Shown: one piece after another, positions 31,358 to 41,509 of the stretch | Numbering within the stretch: the first letter of the stretch is position 1 | How the letters are laid out: each line of letters begins with the position of its first letter | Source of the DNA: Rhipicephalus microplus | Taxonomy: Eukaryota; Arthropoda; Arachnida; Ixodida; Ixodidae | Reading direction: 5' to 3' | DNA length: 64,000 nt | Assembly (NCBI RefSeq): GCF_043290135.1 | Contig: NW_027464589.1 | Span: 8,411,001-8,475,000 of the forward strand | Translations under genes and position numbers: made by a program | The notes under the pieces: generated by a model | What the model was told of the DNA's origin: nothing | Seen by the model: the letters and a program-made list of their open reading frames with translations, nothing else | Databases searched by the model: none

Positions 31358-31694
31358 ATCATCTGCGTACCTCAATGCTGTTAGTGCCTGTTCAATCAGT
31401 TTTCCTTGTTTGACGAAAGAGAGATTGAAGCCCAGTCTACTTCCCTCTAATCCCTGTGAGTACATCGTCAATAATGAGGGTGACAGGAATTACCCCTGCC
31501 TAAGCCCCCGTTTTACCTCTGCAGGCTTGGATACCTGTTTTTCCCACTTTATAACTACCTTGTTACCTTTAGAGATATCCTTTAAAAGATTAATGACTAC
31601 ATGTTCCACGCCTAGTGTGTCCAGTATTCTCCACAATTCCTCTTGAACCACGCTATCGTACGCTCCTTGATATCCAAAAGTGCCAGCCAAATGG
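31358..31694 (-). pseudogene. LINE A1 RT-core fragment (5' end of copy A1)
   Basis: 31,490-31,690 encodes GAYDSVVQEELWRILDTLG and VSKPAEVKRGLRQG, the palm region just before the YADD box; 31,358-31,489 continues in other frames. The copy is truncated at about 31,694, where the 3' tail of copy A2 begins. Mutations and truncation make it non-functional. Confidence 0.8.
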
Positions 31695-31696
31695 GT

Positions 31697-32781
31697 TGGA
31701 TGGATGGATGGATATGGCTGTACCCTTTAGATCAGGCGGTGGCTAGCGCCACCAAGCCGTAATACCTAATGAACCAAAAACTATATTTTTTTTCCTTAAA
31801 AAAAAAGAGTTTGAGGATTCGTACTTTGCAGTGAACAGTTTAATTTTCACTCGTGCCTTGACTTTAGCCACCAATCAGATAACCTCCTTCTAGTTAAGTC
31901 TACCCGCTTAAAGTTTATTTTGCCCTCCCGGTCCCTAAACCACAGTGCTTTGAAAAACTCTGTGCCATCATCCTGAACTATAGGGTGAAGCCCTTTACAG
32001 AACATTATCAAGTGTTCGGCAGTTTCTTCTTCCTCTCCACACGCACTGCATACTGTGTCTACCCCTTCGTATTTGGCCCGATATGTCTTGGTTCGCAGTA
32101 CTCCCGTTCTGGCCTCAAACAGTAGAGAGCTACCCCGAGTATTATCATAGATCCTTTCCTTGGCAATTTCCTGCTTAAACGTTCGATAGATGTCTAGTGC
32201 GGACTTCTTTATCATGCCCATTGTCCACATGTCAGTCTCCATTTCCTTCACTTTCTTCTTAACCGATAGTTCTTTTTGGTTTGGCCACCTGCTGTTTTCT
32301 AAGTATTTACCAGTCAACTTCCTGGTTCGCTTCCTCCATTTTGTATCGACATTCTTCATGTACAAGTAGCTGAAAACCTTCCTAGCCCAACGCTCTTCCC
32401 CCATTTCTCTCAATCGCTTCTCAAATTTTATCTTGCTGCTAGCTTCCCTGCCCTCAAATGATGTCCATCCCATATCACCTTGTACTCCCTGATTTGGTGT
32501 ATTCCCGTGAGCTCCTAAAGCAAGCCTACCTATTCCACGTTGCTTAATTTCTAATCTTGCTTGAACTTCTGATCTCATGCACAAGACCGCATTGCCGAAC
32601 GTCAGCCCAGGAACCATGACCCCTTTCCATATTCCTCTCACACATCATACCTATTGTAATTCCACAGTGCCCTATTTTTCATGACTGCTGCATTCCTGTT
32701 ACCTTTAGTCGTCACGTATATTTCGTGTTCCCTCATATACTCGGTCCCATTGCTTATCCATACGCCCAGATACTTGTATGG
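31697..32781 (-). mobile_element. SGNH-type LINE copy A2, 5'-truncated
   Basis: Starts at its 3' end with (GGAT)n (31,697-31,712) and a 3' UTR nearly identical to that of A1 (GGCTGTACCCTTTAGATC and onward). It runs to about 32,781, just upstream of the KYLGVW motif of ORF2. Only the C-terminal third of ORF2 is present. Its 5' end abuts the tail of copy B3. Confidence 0.85.
31847..32775 (-). pseudogene. LINE A2 ORF2 C-terminal third with CCHC finger
   Basis: 31,847-32,641 (264 codons) encodes GIWKGVMVPGLTFGNAVLCM through the CCHC finger CSACGEEEETAEHLIMFC and the end RRRLSDWWLKSRHE. The upstream part (KYLGVWISNGTEYMREHEIY, NRALWNYNRYDV) is in another frame because one base is missing near 32,641. 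The finger is typical of LINE RT C-termini and probably contacts nucleic acid. Confidence 0.85.
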
Positions 32782-33002
32782 TCGAAGGATGGATGGATGG
32801 ATGCTATGAGCGTCCCCTTTATAACGGGGTGGTGACAAGTATGCCACCAGGCTCGACAAAAAAAAAACCTTTTTTCTTTTTTTTTATGTTGGCCTAATGC
32901 CTCTACTTCGATAAATTCTATCTTAATGGAAAAAAAGGTAAATTTTCAGCTTAAGTTCTCTGCCATTTACGGCACACTGTCCATATTTTATTTTTCCAAT
33001 AT

Positions 33003-36000
33003 TTATTTTTGTCCTTTCTCTCTAATTTTCTGCCACCAATACTCTAACCGTCTCTTACGTATTTGAATCGCGGGTGTGTTCAGCTTTCCATTGTTGTCCC
33101 TAAAACCCAAGGCTTCCTGTAGGCTCGTGCCCAAACGTACACCTGGGTGGATATCTCCACATTCAATCAGAACATGCTCCGCCGTTTCCTTATCTTTCCC
33201 GCAGCATGTGCATTGTTCTTCTTTTTTACTGAATCTTGCTTTATAACTACGCGTTCTAAGGCAGCCCGATCTCGCTTCAAACAGTAAAGCGCTTCCCCTT
33301 GAATTATCGTAAAATGCCTCCCTCCTTATTTCATTTTTGCCCTTTCGGTAGTTACTCAAAGCCGGTTTTTTCTCCATGGCTGCCATCCAGTAAATCCTCT
33401 CCGCCTCCCTGACTTTTCCCTTAACGCTCTTTGTTGACATATGGCTCACAATACCAGCCGTATATTTACTAGTGAGTCTTCTAGTTCTTTTTCTCCACTG
33501 TGTGTCCACGCTCTTCCTATACAAATAACGGAACACCTTCTCTGCCCATCTACTCTCCTTCATATTTCTTAGCCTTTCTTCGAACCTTATTTTGCTCTGC
33601 GCTTCCCTCGCCTCAAAACCTGCCCACCCCATATCGCCCTTTACAGCCTCGTTTGTCGTCTTCCCGTGAGCACCCAACGCGAGGCGTCCCACAGTCCTTT
33701 GATTTACATCCATTCCCGATTGCACCTCTGCCCTCATGCACACCACTGAGTTCCCAAAAGTAAGCCCTGGAACCATTACACCCTTCCACAGACCTCGAAG
33801 CACCTCATACCTATTGTATCCCCACAACGCTCTGTGCTTCATTATTGCCGCATTCCTCTTTCCTTTTGCTGCCGAGGCTTTTTCCTGTACCTCCATGTAT
33901 CTATCACTCTCATTTACCCATACTCCAAGGTACTTGTATTCACTTACCCTCGGTATTTCTTGGCCTTGTATGGACACCGTCTGATCACAGGGATCATTGA
34001 ATACCATCAATCCACACTTCGCTACACTGAATCCTAGTCCAAGAGCTTCACCTTCCCTTCCGCATATATTCGCCAGCTGATGTATATCATCTCGACTGTC
34101 CGCAAATAAGACGATATCGTCCGCATAAAATAAACCTGGAAGCTTCTGCTCAATCATAATGCCGCCCTGTTTGTGTGACAGATTAAAACCAATGTTGCTA
34201 CCTTCTAGCGCTTTTTCCATACTCACCATGTACAGCATGAATAACAGCGGGGACAAAGGACATCCCTGTCTCAGACCCCTGCTAACCTCAACGTTCTCTT
34301 TGCTACGCATTCCTTCCCACTCTATGCAAACTGCATTTTCTCGGTATATCTCCCTCAAAAGCTGTATACAGTCGTCGCCCATGCCCATTCCTTTCAATAT
34401 ATCCCACAAAATTTCCTGATTAACGTTGTCGTATGCCCCAGTGATGTCTAGAAAAGCCACGTATAAGGGCCTATTCTCTATTTTAGATATTTCTATACAC
34501 TGAGTGAGAACAAACAGGTTATCGTCTAACCGCCTGTCGACTCGAAATCCGTTCTGAAGTTCTCCCAAAATATCGTTATGTTCGGCCCATGTTTCTATTT
34601 TCATTTTTACTGCTTGCATCGCCAACCTGTATAGTACCGATGTAATGGTTAGTGGTCTATACGAGCGAATCTTGTCCTTTTCTCCCTTGCCTTTATAGAT
34701 TAAGTTCATTCTACTTTGTCGCCAACTGTCCGGTATTTGTCCGTCCTTTAAGCTTTTTTCTACTGCTTTTAACAATGCTTCTTTAGTGTTATGTCCTAGT
34801 TCGTTAATGAGGCTAACGGGAATCCCATCTAAACCCGCGGCAGTGCGCTTTGGAATTTTTCCTTCGGCCTTTTTCCAGTTGAAATTATCAAGTACTAGCT
34901 CTTCCTCTGTTGCTTTCTCCGCCACACTTTTACTCACCGGGGAGATCCCCTGGACGCTCTTTTGAAACGAATCGGCTGTTACCTTTTGGATGTAACCTAG
35001 CGCTTTGTACCCTTCCAATTTATTTCCTCCTTCATCTAAAATATGTTGTTGCGTTGTGACAGACTTCCTACCTAGCGCCTTTATGTGGCTCCAAAAAATC
35101 CTAGGCGCGGCCTCCTTTTTTTCGTGTATCTCTGTCATCCAGCGTTCACTTTCACCTTTAATTTTTGCCTCTACCAATTTCTGTACATGGGATTTTTTCT
35201 CTAAATATATTTCCCATATTTTTTTGACTTCGTCCTGCGGCCGCTTCTCCTTTTTTGCCTTTCTATGCTTCCGTGATGCTTCGCGTCGCTTCTCGATCGC
35301 CTCCCGGATTTCCTTGTTCCACCAACTTTTTGGCTTCCTTTTTCCTTTCCAGCAAACAGTTTTCTTCTGCATGATTAAAAACACAGCGCAAACAACGGCA
35401 GGAAGAAAGGAAGAGACAGGACAGAGCGCTGCTAATGCTAATCATGCATTTGAACCAACTCGCCCAAGCTTTAACCTTAGCAAGTTTTCTTCTCTTTCCC
35501 TATCTCCTTCGTCATTAGATGTAACAGCTCACTATACTCCCAGTCCTTGCCTGATATTTCGCCTACTTCTTCCTCGACTCTTGCGGCTATATTTATTATT
35601 TATTTGTCATTTAAATACGAGCTGCCAGACTTTGATTCCATGCTCATATTTTCAGTTTCGTATCCCATTTGTAATGCTATTCGTTTATGATCACTACCCA
35701 AGCTGTTAATGCCTTCCTCGTCTATCCTCATTTCTGTCAGTTTGTGGTAAATTCCTTCAGTCATGAGACAATAATCAATACTTGATTGCTTGTTTCCGAC
35801 TTCCCATGTGATCTGGCCGTCACATTTAGGCCCCGTGTTAACTATCTCCAGACTATGTTGCTCGCAAAGATCTAGTAATAACTTCCCATTGGTGTCTGAA
35901 AATCCGTCAAGGTCATGTATGTGGGCATTCATGTCCCCTAGAAGGATGATTTCGGCCCCATTACCAAATTCCTTAATATCCGCACTCATGCAATCCACTA

Positions 36001-36418
36001 TCTCCTGATTCTTTTCTCTGCAGTTATTCCCCGTCCACAAGTAGGCTACCCCTAGCCACGTTTCCTTTCCACCTACTGTGCCCAGAACCAAGAGGTGCTC
36101 TGAACACGTCTGTTTCACTCTAACCCATTTGGCTCCGCGGTGAATTAGCATTCCTACACCCCCACCTTTCCTTTCCGATATGGTCCTGTTACACCCTTCC
36201 CAAACATAATCTTTAATACGTGGTGGCTCTTCCAAGTCTCTAAGGTGTGTTTCTGTAACCGCATACACGCCTATCTGTTCTTTGTTTAACTGCTCCTCAA
36301 TCTCTAACCATTTTGCCTTCTTTCTGCCACCCTGCATGTTTATGTAACTAATTGCAACACGCGCCTTTTTCCTTTTTCTTTTACCTTTTTTCTGATTTTT
36401 CGCAATTCTACCTGTCAA
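33003..36418 (-). pseudogene. LINE B3 ORF2: endonuclease-RT-CCHC, stopped by nonsense and SINE-like insertion
   Basis: 35,600-36,418 encodes the endonuclease: SYINMQGGRK, TETHLRD, GDMNAHIHD, GSDHKR. A CAA-to-TAA change at 35,600-35,602 ends it (copy B4 reads LNDKQIIN there). 33,003-35,384 (793 codons) encodes the linker, RT (AFLDITGAYDNVN, GLRQGCPLSPLLF, FYADD near 34,115) and CCHC finger (CTCCGKDKETAEHVLIEC). A 115-bp insertion at 35,368-35,482 separates the two. Apart from these two lesions the frame is open, so the copy died recently. Confidence 0.88.
35368..35482 (-). mobile_element. 115-bp SINE-like insertion with 10-bp target duplication
   Basis: Flanked by AGTTTTCTTC at 35,358-35,367 and again at 35,483-35,492; copy B4 has the empty site with a single copy. 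The insert contains AAACACAGCGCAAACAACGG and AGAGCGCTGCTAATGCTAAT and no coding sequence. Length and duplication size fit LINE-driven retrotransposition of a short RNA. I could not identify a tRNA-type promoter inside it. Confidence 0.75.
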
Positions 36419-36450
36419 AGCGTCCTCCTGGTTGTTTTCCCTGTTACGAG

Positions 36451-37476
36451 CTACCTCGGACTCCGAAGGGCCCGTGAGCCCCCCAAAAAAGCTACTGTGC
36501 GTCCTGCCAGTCGCCAGCCTACCTCGTGTCCAAGCCTCTTATCGAAATGAATCTTGTCTCTTTGGAAGCCACCCCACCTGTGCACTTCCCTGTTTAAATC
36601 CACTACCTCGAAACCCTTCTCTCGACTAATTCGCCAGATCTCTTTGTTTGCGTCGACTACCGCTCTTTGCAGGTTGACGTTGCGTACTGGTACTTCCGGT
36701 ACTGTGCATACTACAATTTGCACCTGGGGGGACACGGTGCGCATGTCATCCACCCCTTTCGCCAAGGTCGTCGCTAGTCCTGACGATTCTTTTTTCAGGA
36801 CGTCATTTAACCCTCCCGCAATTACAACGAGGTTACGATTGTTAGCTTTAGCTGCGAGTTGTTCACCCGCTTGACTCATTACTGTCCCCAGCGTTTGTCC
36901 TGGGAACGTCCCTATCGCAACTCTCTTGTCGCCTTTCACCCTTTCTTTGATTGCCGCTGCGCATCGGACTAAATTTGAGTCACCGGCGATGATGACCTGT
37001 TCAGACATTCCTTCTGAAACCTGCACCTGGCTGCTGACTAGGTGACTAGCGTGAGTCACGGCTGCTGGTTTGCTCCCTCCCTCCCTCAAAACTACTTCCC
37101 GGTAGCTGGGCCCTGTGGCCAATGTATCTGCCTTTGTCATGCCTGTTTCCCTCATCTCTCCCGCACGGGGGGTCGTCGCCATAATGCTTCCGCCGTCACC
37201 TGCGTCTTCGTTCCCTTTCGCGACCTTCGATAGGCCCTTCTCGGCTGCCCGGAGCCTTTCTTCCATGGCTGACGTTTTCTCTCGCTCCTTCGCCAATGCA
37301 TTCTCCAGCGCTGCGATTTTCTCCATGAGCCCACTCTGGACCGCCATCATATTTTTCATTTTCTCCTCGAACTCGCACTGTCTACACTTGGCGTCATCTT
37401 CTGCTTTCTCCTCCGCACTAATTTCCACCTTCCGCCCTACCCCGCACTCGGAACACTTTACGGTCTTTTTGACCAT
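36451..37476 (-). CDS. LINE B3 ORF1: CxxC zinc module, coiled coil, SGNH/GDSL hydrolase
   Basis: Intact, 341 residues. Cys8/Cys11 and Cys31/Cys34 form a CxxC...CxxC zinc-ribbon-like module. Residues about 35-90 are a charged coiled coil. Residues 160-330 show all SGNH blocks: AGDSN (Ser167), a Gly-containing second block (FPGQT), GGLND (Asn224) and DKIHF (Asp307, His310). SGNH proteins hydrolyse esters, and an esterase domain in ORF1 is known from CR1-like LINEs; its role in transposition is not settled. The triad is kept in the distant copy A5 as well. Start is the ATG directly before KKTVKCSEC; ORF2 begins 32 bp after the stop. Confidence 0.88.
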   Translation of the reverse strand: MVKKTVKCSECGVGRKVEISAEEKAEDDAKCRQCEFEEKMKNMMAVQSGLMEKIAALENALAKEREKTSAMEERLRAAEKGLSKVAKGNEDAGDGGSIMATTPRAGEMRETGMTKADTLATGPSYREVVLREGGSKPAAVTHASHLVSSQVQVSEGMSEQVIIAGDSNLVRCAAAIKERVKGDKRVAIGTFPGQTLGTVMSQAGEQLAAKANNRNLVVIAGGLNDVLKKESSGLATTLAKGVDDMRTVSPQVQIVVCTVPEVPVRNVNLQRAVVDANKEIWRISREKGFEVVDLNREVHRWGGFQRDKIHFDKRLGHEVGWRLAGRTVAFLGGSRALRSPR

Positions 37477-37859
37477 GGCTAGCTCAGTTTACCGATGCCC
37501 ACGTGTTAGAAAACTGTACTAAAATACACTGGTCTAAGCCAAAAAGAACCACAATAATAAATAAATACGCTACACTTCACAGCACCTGCGCATGCACGTG
37601 GTCGGTCTACGCGCAGGCCTCAGCCACGTGGTGGCTGGAGAAAAAAGACACAGTACAAAATACTAAAAAAAAACAAAAAACGTACACCGTACTAGACCTA
37701 ATCAAGCTTTACGCTAGCGCCTTACGTTCTCATAACGCTACATACAGAGGCAAGCTGGAAACATGCAAAAACACTTATCTGTAGCTGTCGTTCCGGAGCT
37801 CTCCAAAAACACGTCCGACCTCTACCACCACTTCCGCGCGTAGACATTCCGCGCGTAGT
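37477..37859 (-). promoter_or_regulatory. 5' UTR of LINE B3
   Basis: About 380 bp without coding sequence between the ORF1 start and the junction with copy B4. It contains an A-rich run (37,662-37,680) and begins, on the element's strand, with the doubled CTACGCGCGGAA unit. As the 5' leader of a LINE it is expected to hold an internal polymerase II promoter; no TATA box is evident. Confidence 0.6.
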
Positions 37860-40764
37860 CGATGGATGGATGGATGCTATGAGCGTCCCCTTTATAACGG
37901 GGTGGTGGCAAGTATGCCACCAGGCTCGACAAAAAAAAACACCTTTTTTTCTTTTTTTTATGTTGGCCTAATGCCTCTACTTCGATAAATTCTATCTTAA
38001 TAGAAAAAAGGTAAATTTTCAGCTTAAGTTCTCTGCCATTTACAGCACACTGTCCATATTTTATTTTTCCAATATTTATTTTTGTCCTTTCTCTCTAATT
38101 TTCTGCCACCAATACTCTAACCGTCTTTTACTTATTTCAATCGCGGGTGTGTTCAGCTTTCCATTGTTGTCCCTAAAACCCAAGGCTTCCTGTAGGCTCG
38201 TGCCCAAACGTACACCTGGGTGGATATCTCCACATTCAATCAGAACATGCTCCGCCGTTTCCTTATCTTTCCCGCAGCATGTGCATTGTTCTTCTTCTTT
38301 ACTGAATCTTGCTTTATAACTACGCGTTCTAAGGCCACCCGATCTCGCTTCAAACAGTAAAGCGCTTCCCCTTGAATTATCGTAAAATGCCTCCCTCCTT
38401 ATTTCATTTTTGCCCTTTCGGTAGTTACTCAAAGCCGGTTTTTTCTCCATAGCTGCCATCCAGTAAATCCTCTCCGCCTCCCTGACTTTTCCCTTAACGC
38501 TCTTTGTTGACATATGGCTCACAATACCAGCCGTATATTTACTAGTGAGTCTTCTAGTTCTTTTTCTCCACTGTGTGTCCACGCTCTTCCTATACAAATA
38601 ACGGAACACCTTCTCTGCCCATCTACTCTCCTTCATATTTCTTAGCCTTTCTTCGAACCTTATTTTGCTCTGCGCTTCCCTCGCCTCAAAACCTGCCCAC
38701 CCCATATCGCCCTTTACAGCCTCGTTTGTCGTCTTCCCGTGAGCACCCAACGCGAGGCGTCCCACAGTCCTTTGATTTACATCCATTCCCGATTGCACCT
38801 CTGCCCTCATGCACACCACTGAGCTCCCAAAAGTAAGCCCTGGAACCATTACACCCTTCCACAGACCTCGAAGCACCTCATACCTATTGTATCCTCACAA
38901 CGCTCTGTGCTTCATTATTGCCGCATTCCTCGTTCCTTTTGCTGCCGAGGCTTTTTCCTGTACCTCCATGTATCTATCACTCTCATTTACCCATACTCCA
39001 AGGTACTTGTATTCACTTACCCTCGGTATTTCTTGGCCTTGTATGGACACCGTCTGATCACAGGGATCATTGAATACCATCAAACCACACTTCGTTACAC
39101 TGAATCCTAGTCCAAGAGCCTCACCTTCCCTTCCGCATATATTCGCCAGCTGCTGTATATCATCTCGACTGTCCGCAAATAAGACGATATCGTCCGCATA
39201 AAATAAACCTGGAAGCTTCTGCTCAATCATCATGCCGCCCTGTTTGTGTGACAGATTAAAACCAATGTTGCTACCTTCTAGCGCTTTTTCCATACTCACC
39301 ATGTACAGCATGAATAACAGTGGGGACAAAGGACATCCCTGTCTCAGACCCCTGCTAACCTCAACGTTCTCTTTGCTACGCATTCCTTCCCACTCTATGC
39401 AAACTGTATTTTCTCGGTATATCTCCCTCAAAAGCTGTATACAGTCGTCGCCCATGCCCATTCCTTTCAATATATCCCACAAAATTTCCTGATTAACGTT
39501 GTCGTATGCCCCAGTGATGTCTAGAAAAGCCACGTACAAGGGCCTATTCTCTATTTTAGATATTTCTATACACTGAGTGAGAACAAACAGGTTATCGTCT
39601 AACCGCCTGTCGACTCGAAATCCGTTCTGAAGTTCTCCCAAAATATCGTTATGTTCGGCCCATGTTTCTATTTTCATTTTTACTGCTTGCATCGCCAACC
39701 TGTATAGTACCGATGTAATGGTTAGTGGTCTATACGAGCGAATCTTGTCTTTTTCTCCCTTGCCTTTATAGATTAAGTTCATTCTACTTTGTCGCCAACT
39801 GTCCGGTATTTGTCCGTCCTTTAAGCTTTTTTCTACTGCTTTTAACAATGCTTCTTTAGTTTTATGTCCTAGTTCGTTAATGAGGCTAACGGGAATCCCA
39901 TCTAAACCCACGGCAGTGCGCTTTGGAATTTTTCTTTCGGCCTTTTTCCAGTTGAAATTATGTAGTACTAGCTCTTCCTCTGTTGCTTTCTCCGCCACAC
40001 TTTTACTCACCGGGGAGATCCCCTGGACGCTCTTTTGAAACGAATCGGCTGTTACCTTTTGGATGTAACCTAGCGCTTCGTACCCTTCCAATTGATTTCC
40101 TCCTTCATCTAGAATATGTTGTTGCGTTGTGACAGACTTCCTACCTAGCGCCTTTATGTGGCTCCAAAAAATCCTAGGCGCGGCCTCCTTTTTTTCGTGT
40201 ATCTCTGTCATCCAGCGTTCACTTTCACCTTTAATTTTTGCCTCTACCAATTTCTGTACAAGGGATTTTTTCTCCAAATATATTTCCCATATTTTTTTGA
40301 TTTCGTCCTGCGGCCGCTTCTCCTTTTTTGCCTTTCTATGCTCCCGTGATGCTTCGCGTCGCTTCTCGATCACCTCCCGGATTTCCTTGTTCCACCAACT
40401 TTTTGGCTTCCTTTTTCCTTTCCAGCAAACGGTTTTCTTCTCTTTCCCTATCTCCTTCGTCATTAGATGTAACAGCTCCCTATACTCCCAGTCCTTGCCT
40501 GGTATTTCGCCTACTTCTTCCTCGACTCTTGCGGCTATATTTATTATTTGTTTGTCATTTAAATACGAGCTGCCAGACTTTGATTCCATGCTCATATTTT
40601 TAGTTTCGTATCCCATTTGTAATGTTATTCGTTTATGATCACTACCCAAGCTGTTAATGCCTTCCTCGTCTATCCTCATTTCTGTCAGTTTGTGGTAAAT
40701 TCCTTCAGTCATGAGACAATAATCAATACTTGATTGCTTGTTTCCGACTTCCCATGTGATCTGG
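37860..40764 (-). mobile_element. SGNH-type LINE copy B4, 5'-truncated
   Basis: Starts with TCGATGGATGGATGG and a 3' UTR nearly identical to that of B3. The match to B3 ends abruptly at 40,764 (GTGATCTGG), inside the endonuclease domain. Nucleotide identity with B3 is visibly very high along the whole shared length. ORF1 and the 5' part of ORF2 are missing. Confidence 0.88.
38076..40764 (-). pseudogene. LINE B4 ORF2, 5'-truncated, one nonsense codon
   Basis: 38,895-40,764 encodes the end of the endonuclease (GSDHKRITLQ), linker and RT with GLRQGCPLSPLLF and FYADD. 38,076-38,876 encodes the C-terminal region with the CCHC finger (CTCCGKDKETAEHVLIEC). They are one frame separated only by TGG-to-TGA at 38,895-38,897 (HRALW in B3). 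Without that change the frame would be open to the truncation point. The first few residues of the open frame (MALPIPFDY) come from flanking DNA. Confidence 0.88.
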
Positions 40765-41345
40765 TAGTCAAATGGGATCGGAAGCGCCACCTAGGGAGCG
40801 GGAAATGAAAGGGCCCGCGTTTCACCACCTCGTCCCAGCGGAGTTTGCAAACTGAAGAAGAATCTAGTAACGTTGGCTCGGGGCTCGTTGGACTTCGCTG
40901 ACGGCGCCTCGCGCCCGAGGCCGACGCTCACCTTTTGTTGCTACTCCGCGTACGCTCGGCTGAAGGGTGGTACGGTGTCCTGGTGCGTGGCCAAGCTGCG
41001 CCTACCCGTCTCCCTCCGAAGCCAACGCGAGCGCCTTTACCCTCGCTCGAGCAACCGGGCCTTGGTACCGGGGTCTCCGTGAATCACCTTTACCACGGAG
41101 ACGTGCTCGTGGCACCCTGTGTAGTACTTTTATGTTCGTGGCGTGGATAAGCCCATTTACTTTCCCGCCGCGCCTTTGCAACAGGCTGTACTAGATTTGG
41201 TGTTGCCACAGACAATAAAGTGTTGCGACCTTGAGCAGTATCGTGTTCTCGCCATGGTGACGTTTAACGCATGCCCTGCGGCTCGCTAAGACCGGACCCA
41301 CGCTAGCGGCCGCACTCCTTCAGGATGCGTGTCACTACAAGATTC
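40765..41345. other. CpG-rich unassigned segment with AATAAA
   Basis: GC-rich and without a recognisable protein. A stretch at about 40,838-40,885 is the reverse complement of a stretch at about 10,006-10,055 with few differences (AACGTTACTAGATTCTTC, then CAGTTTGCAAACT). An AATAAA lies near 41,213. Composition and signal would fit an LTR or the end of a transcription unit, but I could not find paired TG...CA ends with a target duplication. Confidence 0.4.
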
Positions 41346-41509
41346 ATCTGCAACAAATACAAACGCACCGATAGTGCGACAGAAATACTGAATTATATTG
41401 GCCGTGATACACTTGAAGCGAGACGTGCAGAAAATAGATTCAAATTCTTGTATTAATTATACTAAAATGTAATACAAATTAAAAATAAGATATACATTAA
41501 ACACTGCGC

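Larger units (their letters stand above)
21224..31694 (-). mobile_element. SGNH-type LINE copy A1, 5'-truncated, with three nested insertions
   Basis: Pieces of one ORF2 appear in order on the minus strand: RT core at 31,358-31,694 (GAYDSVVQEE, GLRQG), post-YADD region at 26,937-27,185, thumb and C-terminal region at 22,611-23,105, and the terminal CCHC region and 3' UTR at 21,224-21,742. The paralogue A5 has the same stretches uninterrupted. The breaks are filled by the TIR element, a CR1-like LINE and the 2A LINE. The 3' end is a (GGAT)n-type tail at 21,224-21,243. The 2A element landed within the codons of the catalytic YADD box. Confidence 0.85.
32785..37859 (-). mobile_element. SGNH-type LINE copy B3, full length, ORF2 broken
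   Basis: About 5.07 kb with a GGAT-type tail at 32,786-32,800, 3' UTR, ORF2, ORF1 and a 380-bp 5' UTR. TCGA flanks both ends (32,781-32,784 and 37,860-37,863), a plausible 4-bp target duplication. On the element's strand the 5' end begins with a doubled 15-bp unit (CTACGCGCGGAATGT, second copy partial). It is the only copy in the window with both ORF1 and the 5' UTR in readable form and serves as the reference for the family. Confidence 0.88.

Noticed and set aside
31410..31646. Plus-strand ORF across the A1 RT fragment
   Set aside because: Antisense shadow of the LINE A1 RT core; the same residues occur opposite A5.
33500..34419. Plus-strand frames opposite LINE B3 (also repeated opposite B4 at 38,573-39,492)
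   Set aside because: They recur only because B3 and B4 are near-identical; they are antisense shadows of ORF2.
41118..41345. Solo LTR between TGTAGTAC and CACTACA
   Set aside because: The ends look LTR-like but there is no target duplication and the inverted termini do not match beyond five bases.
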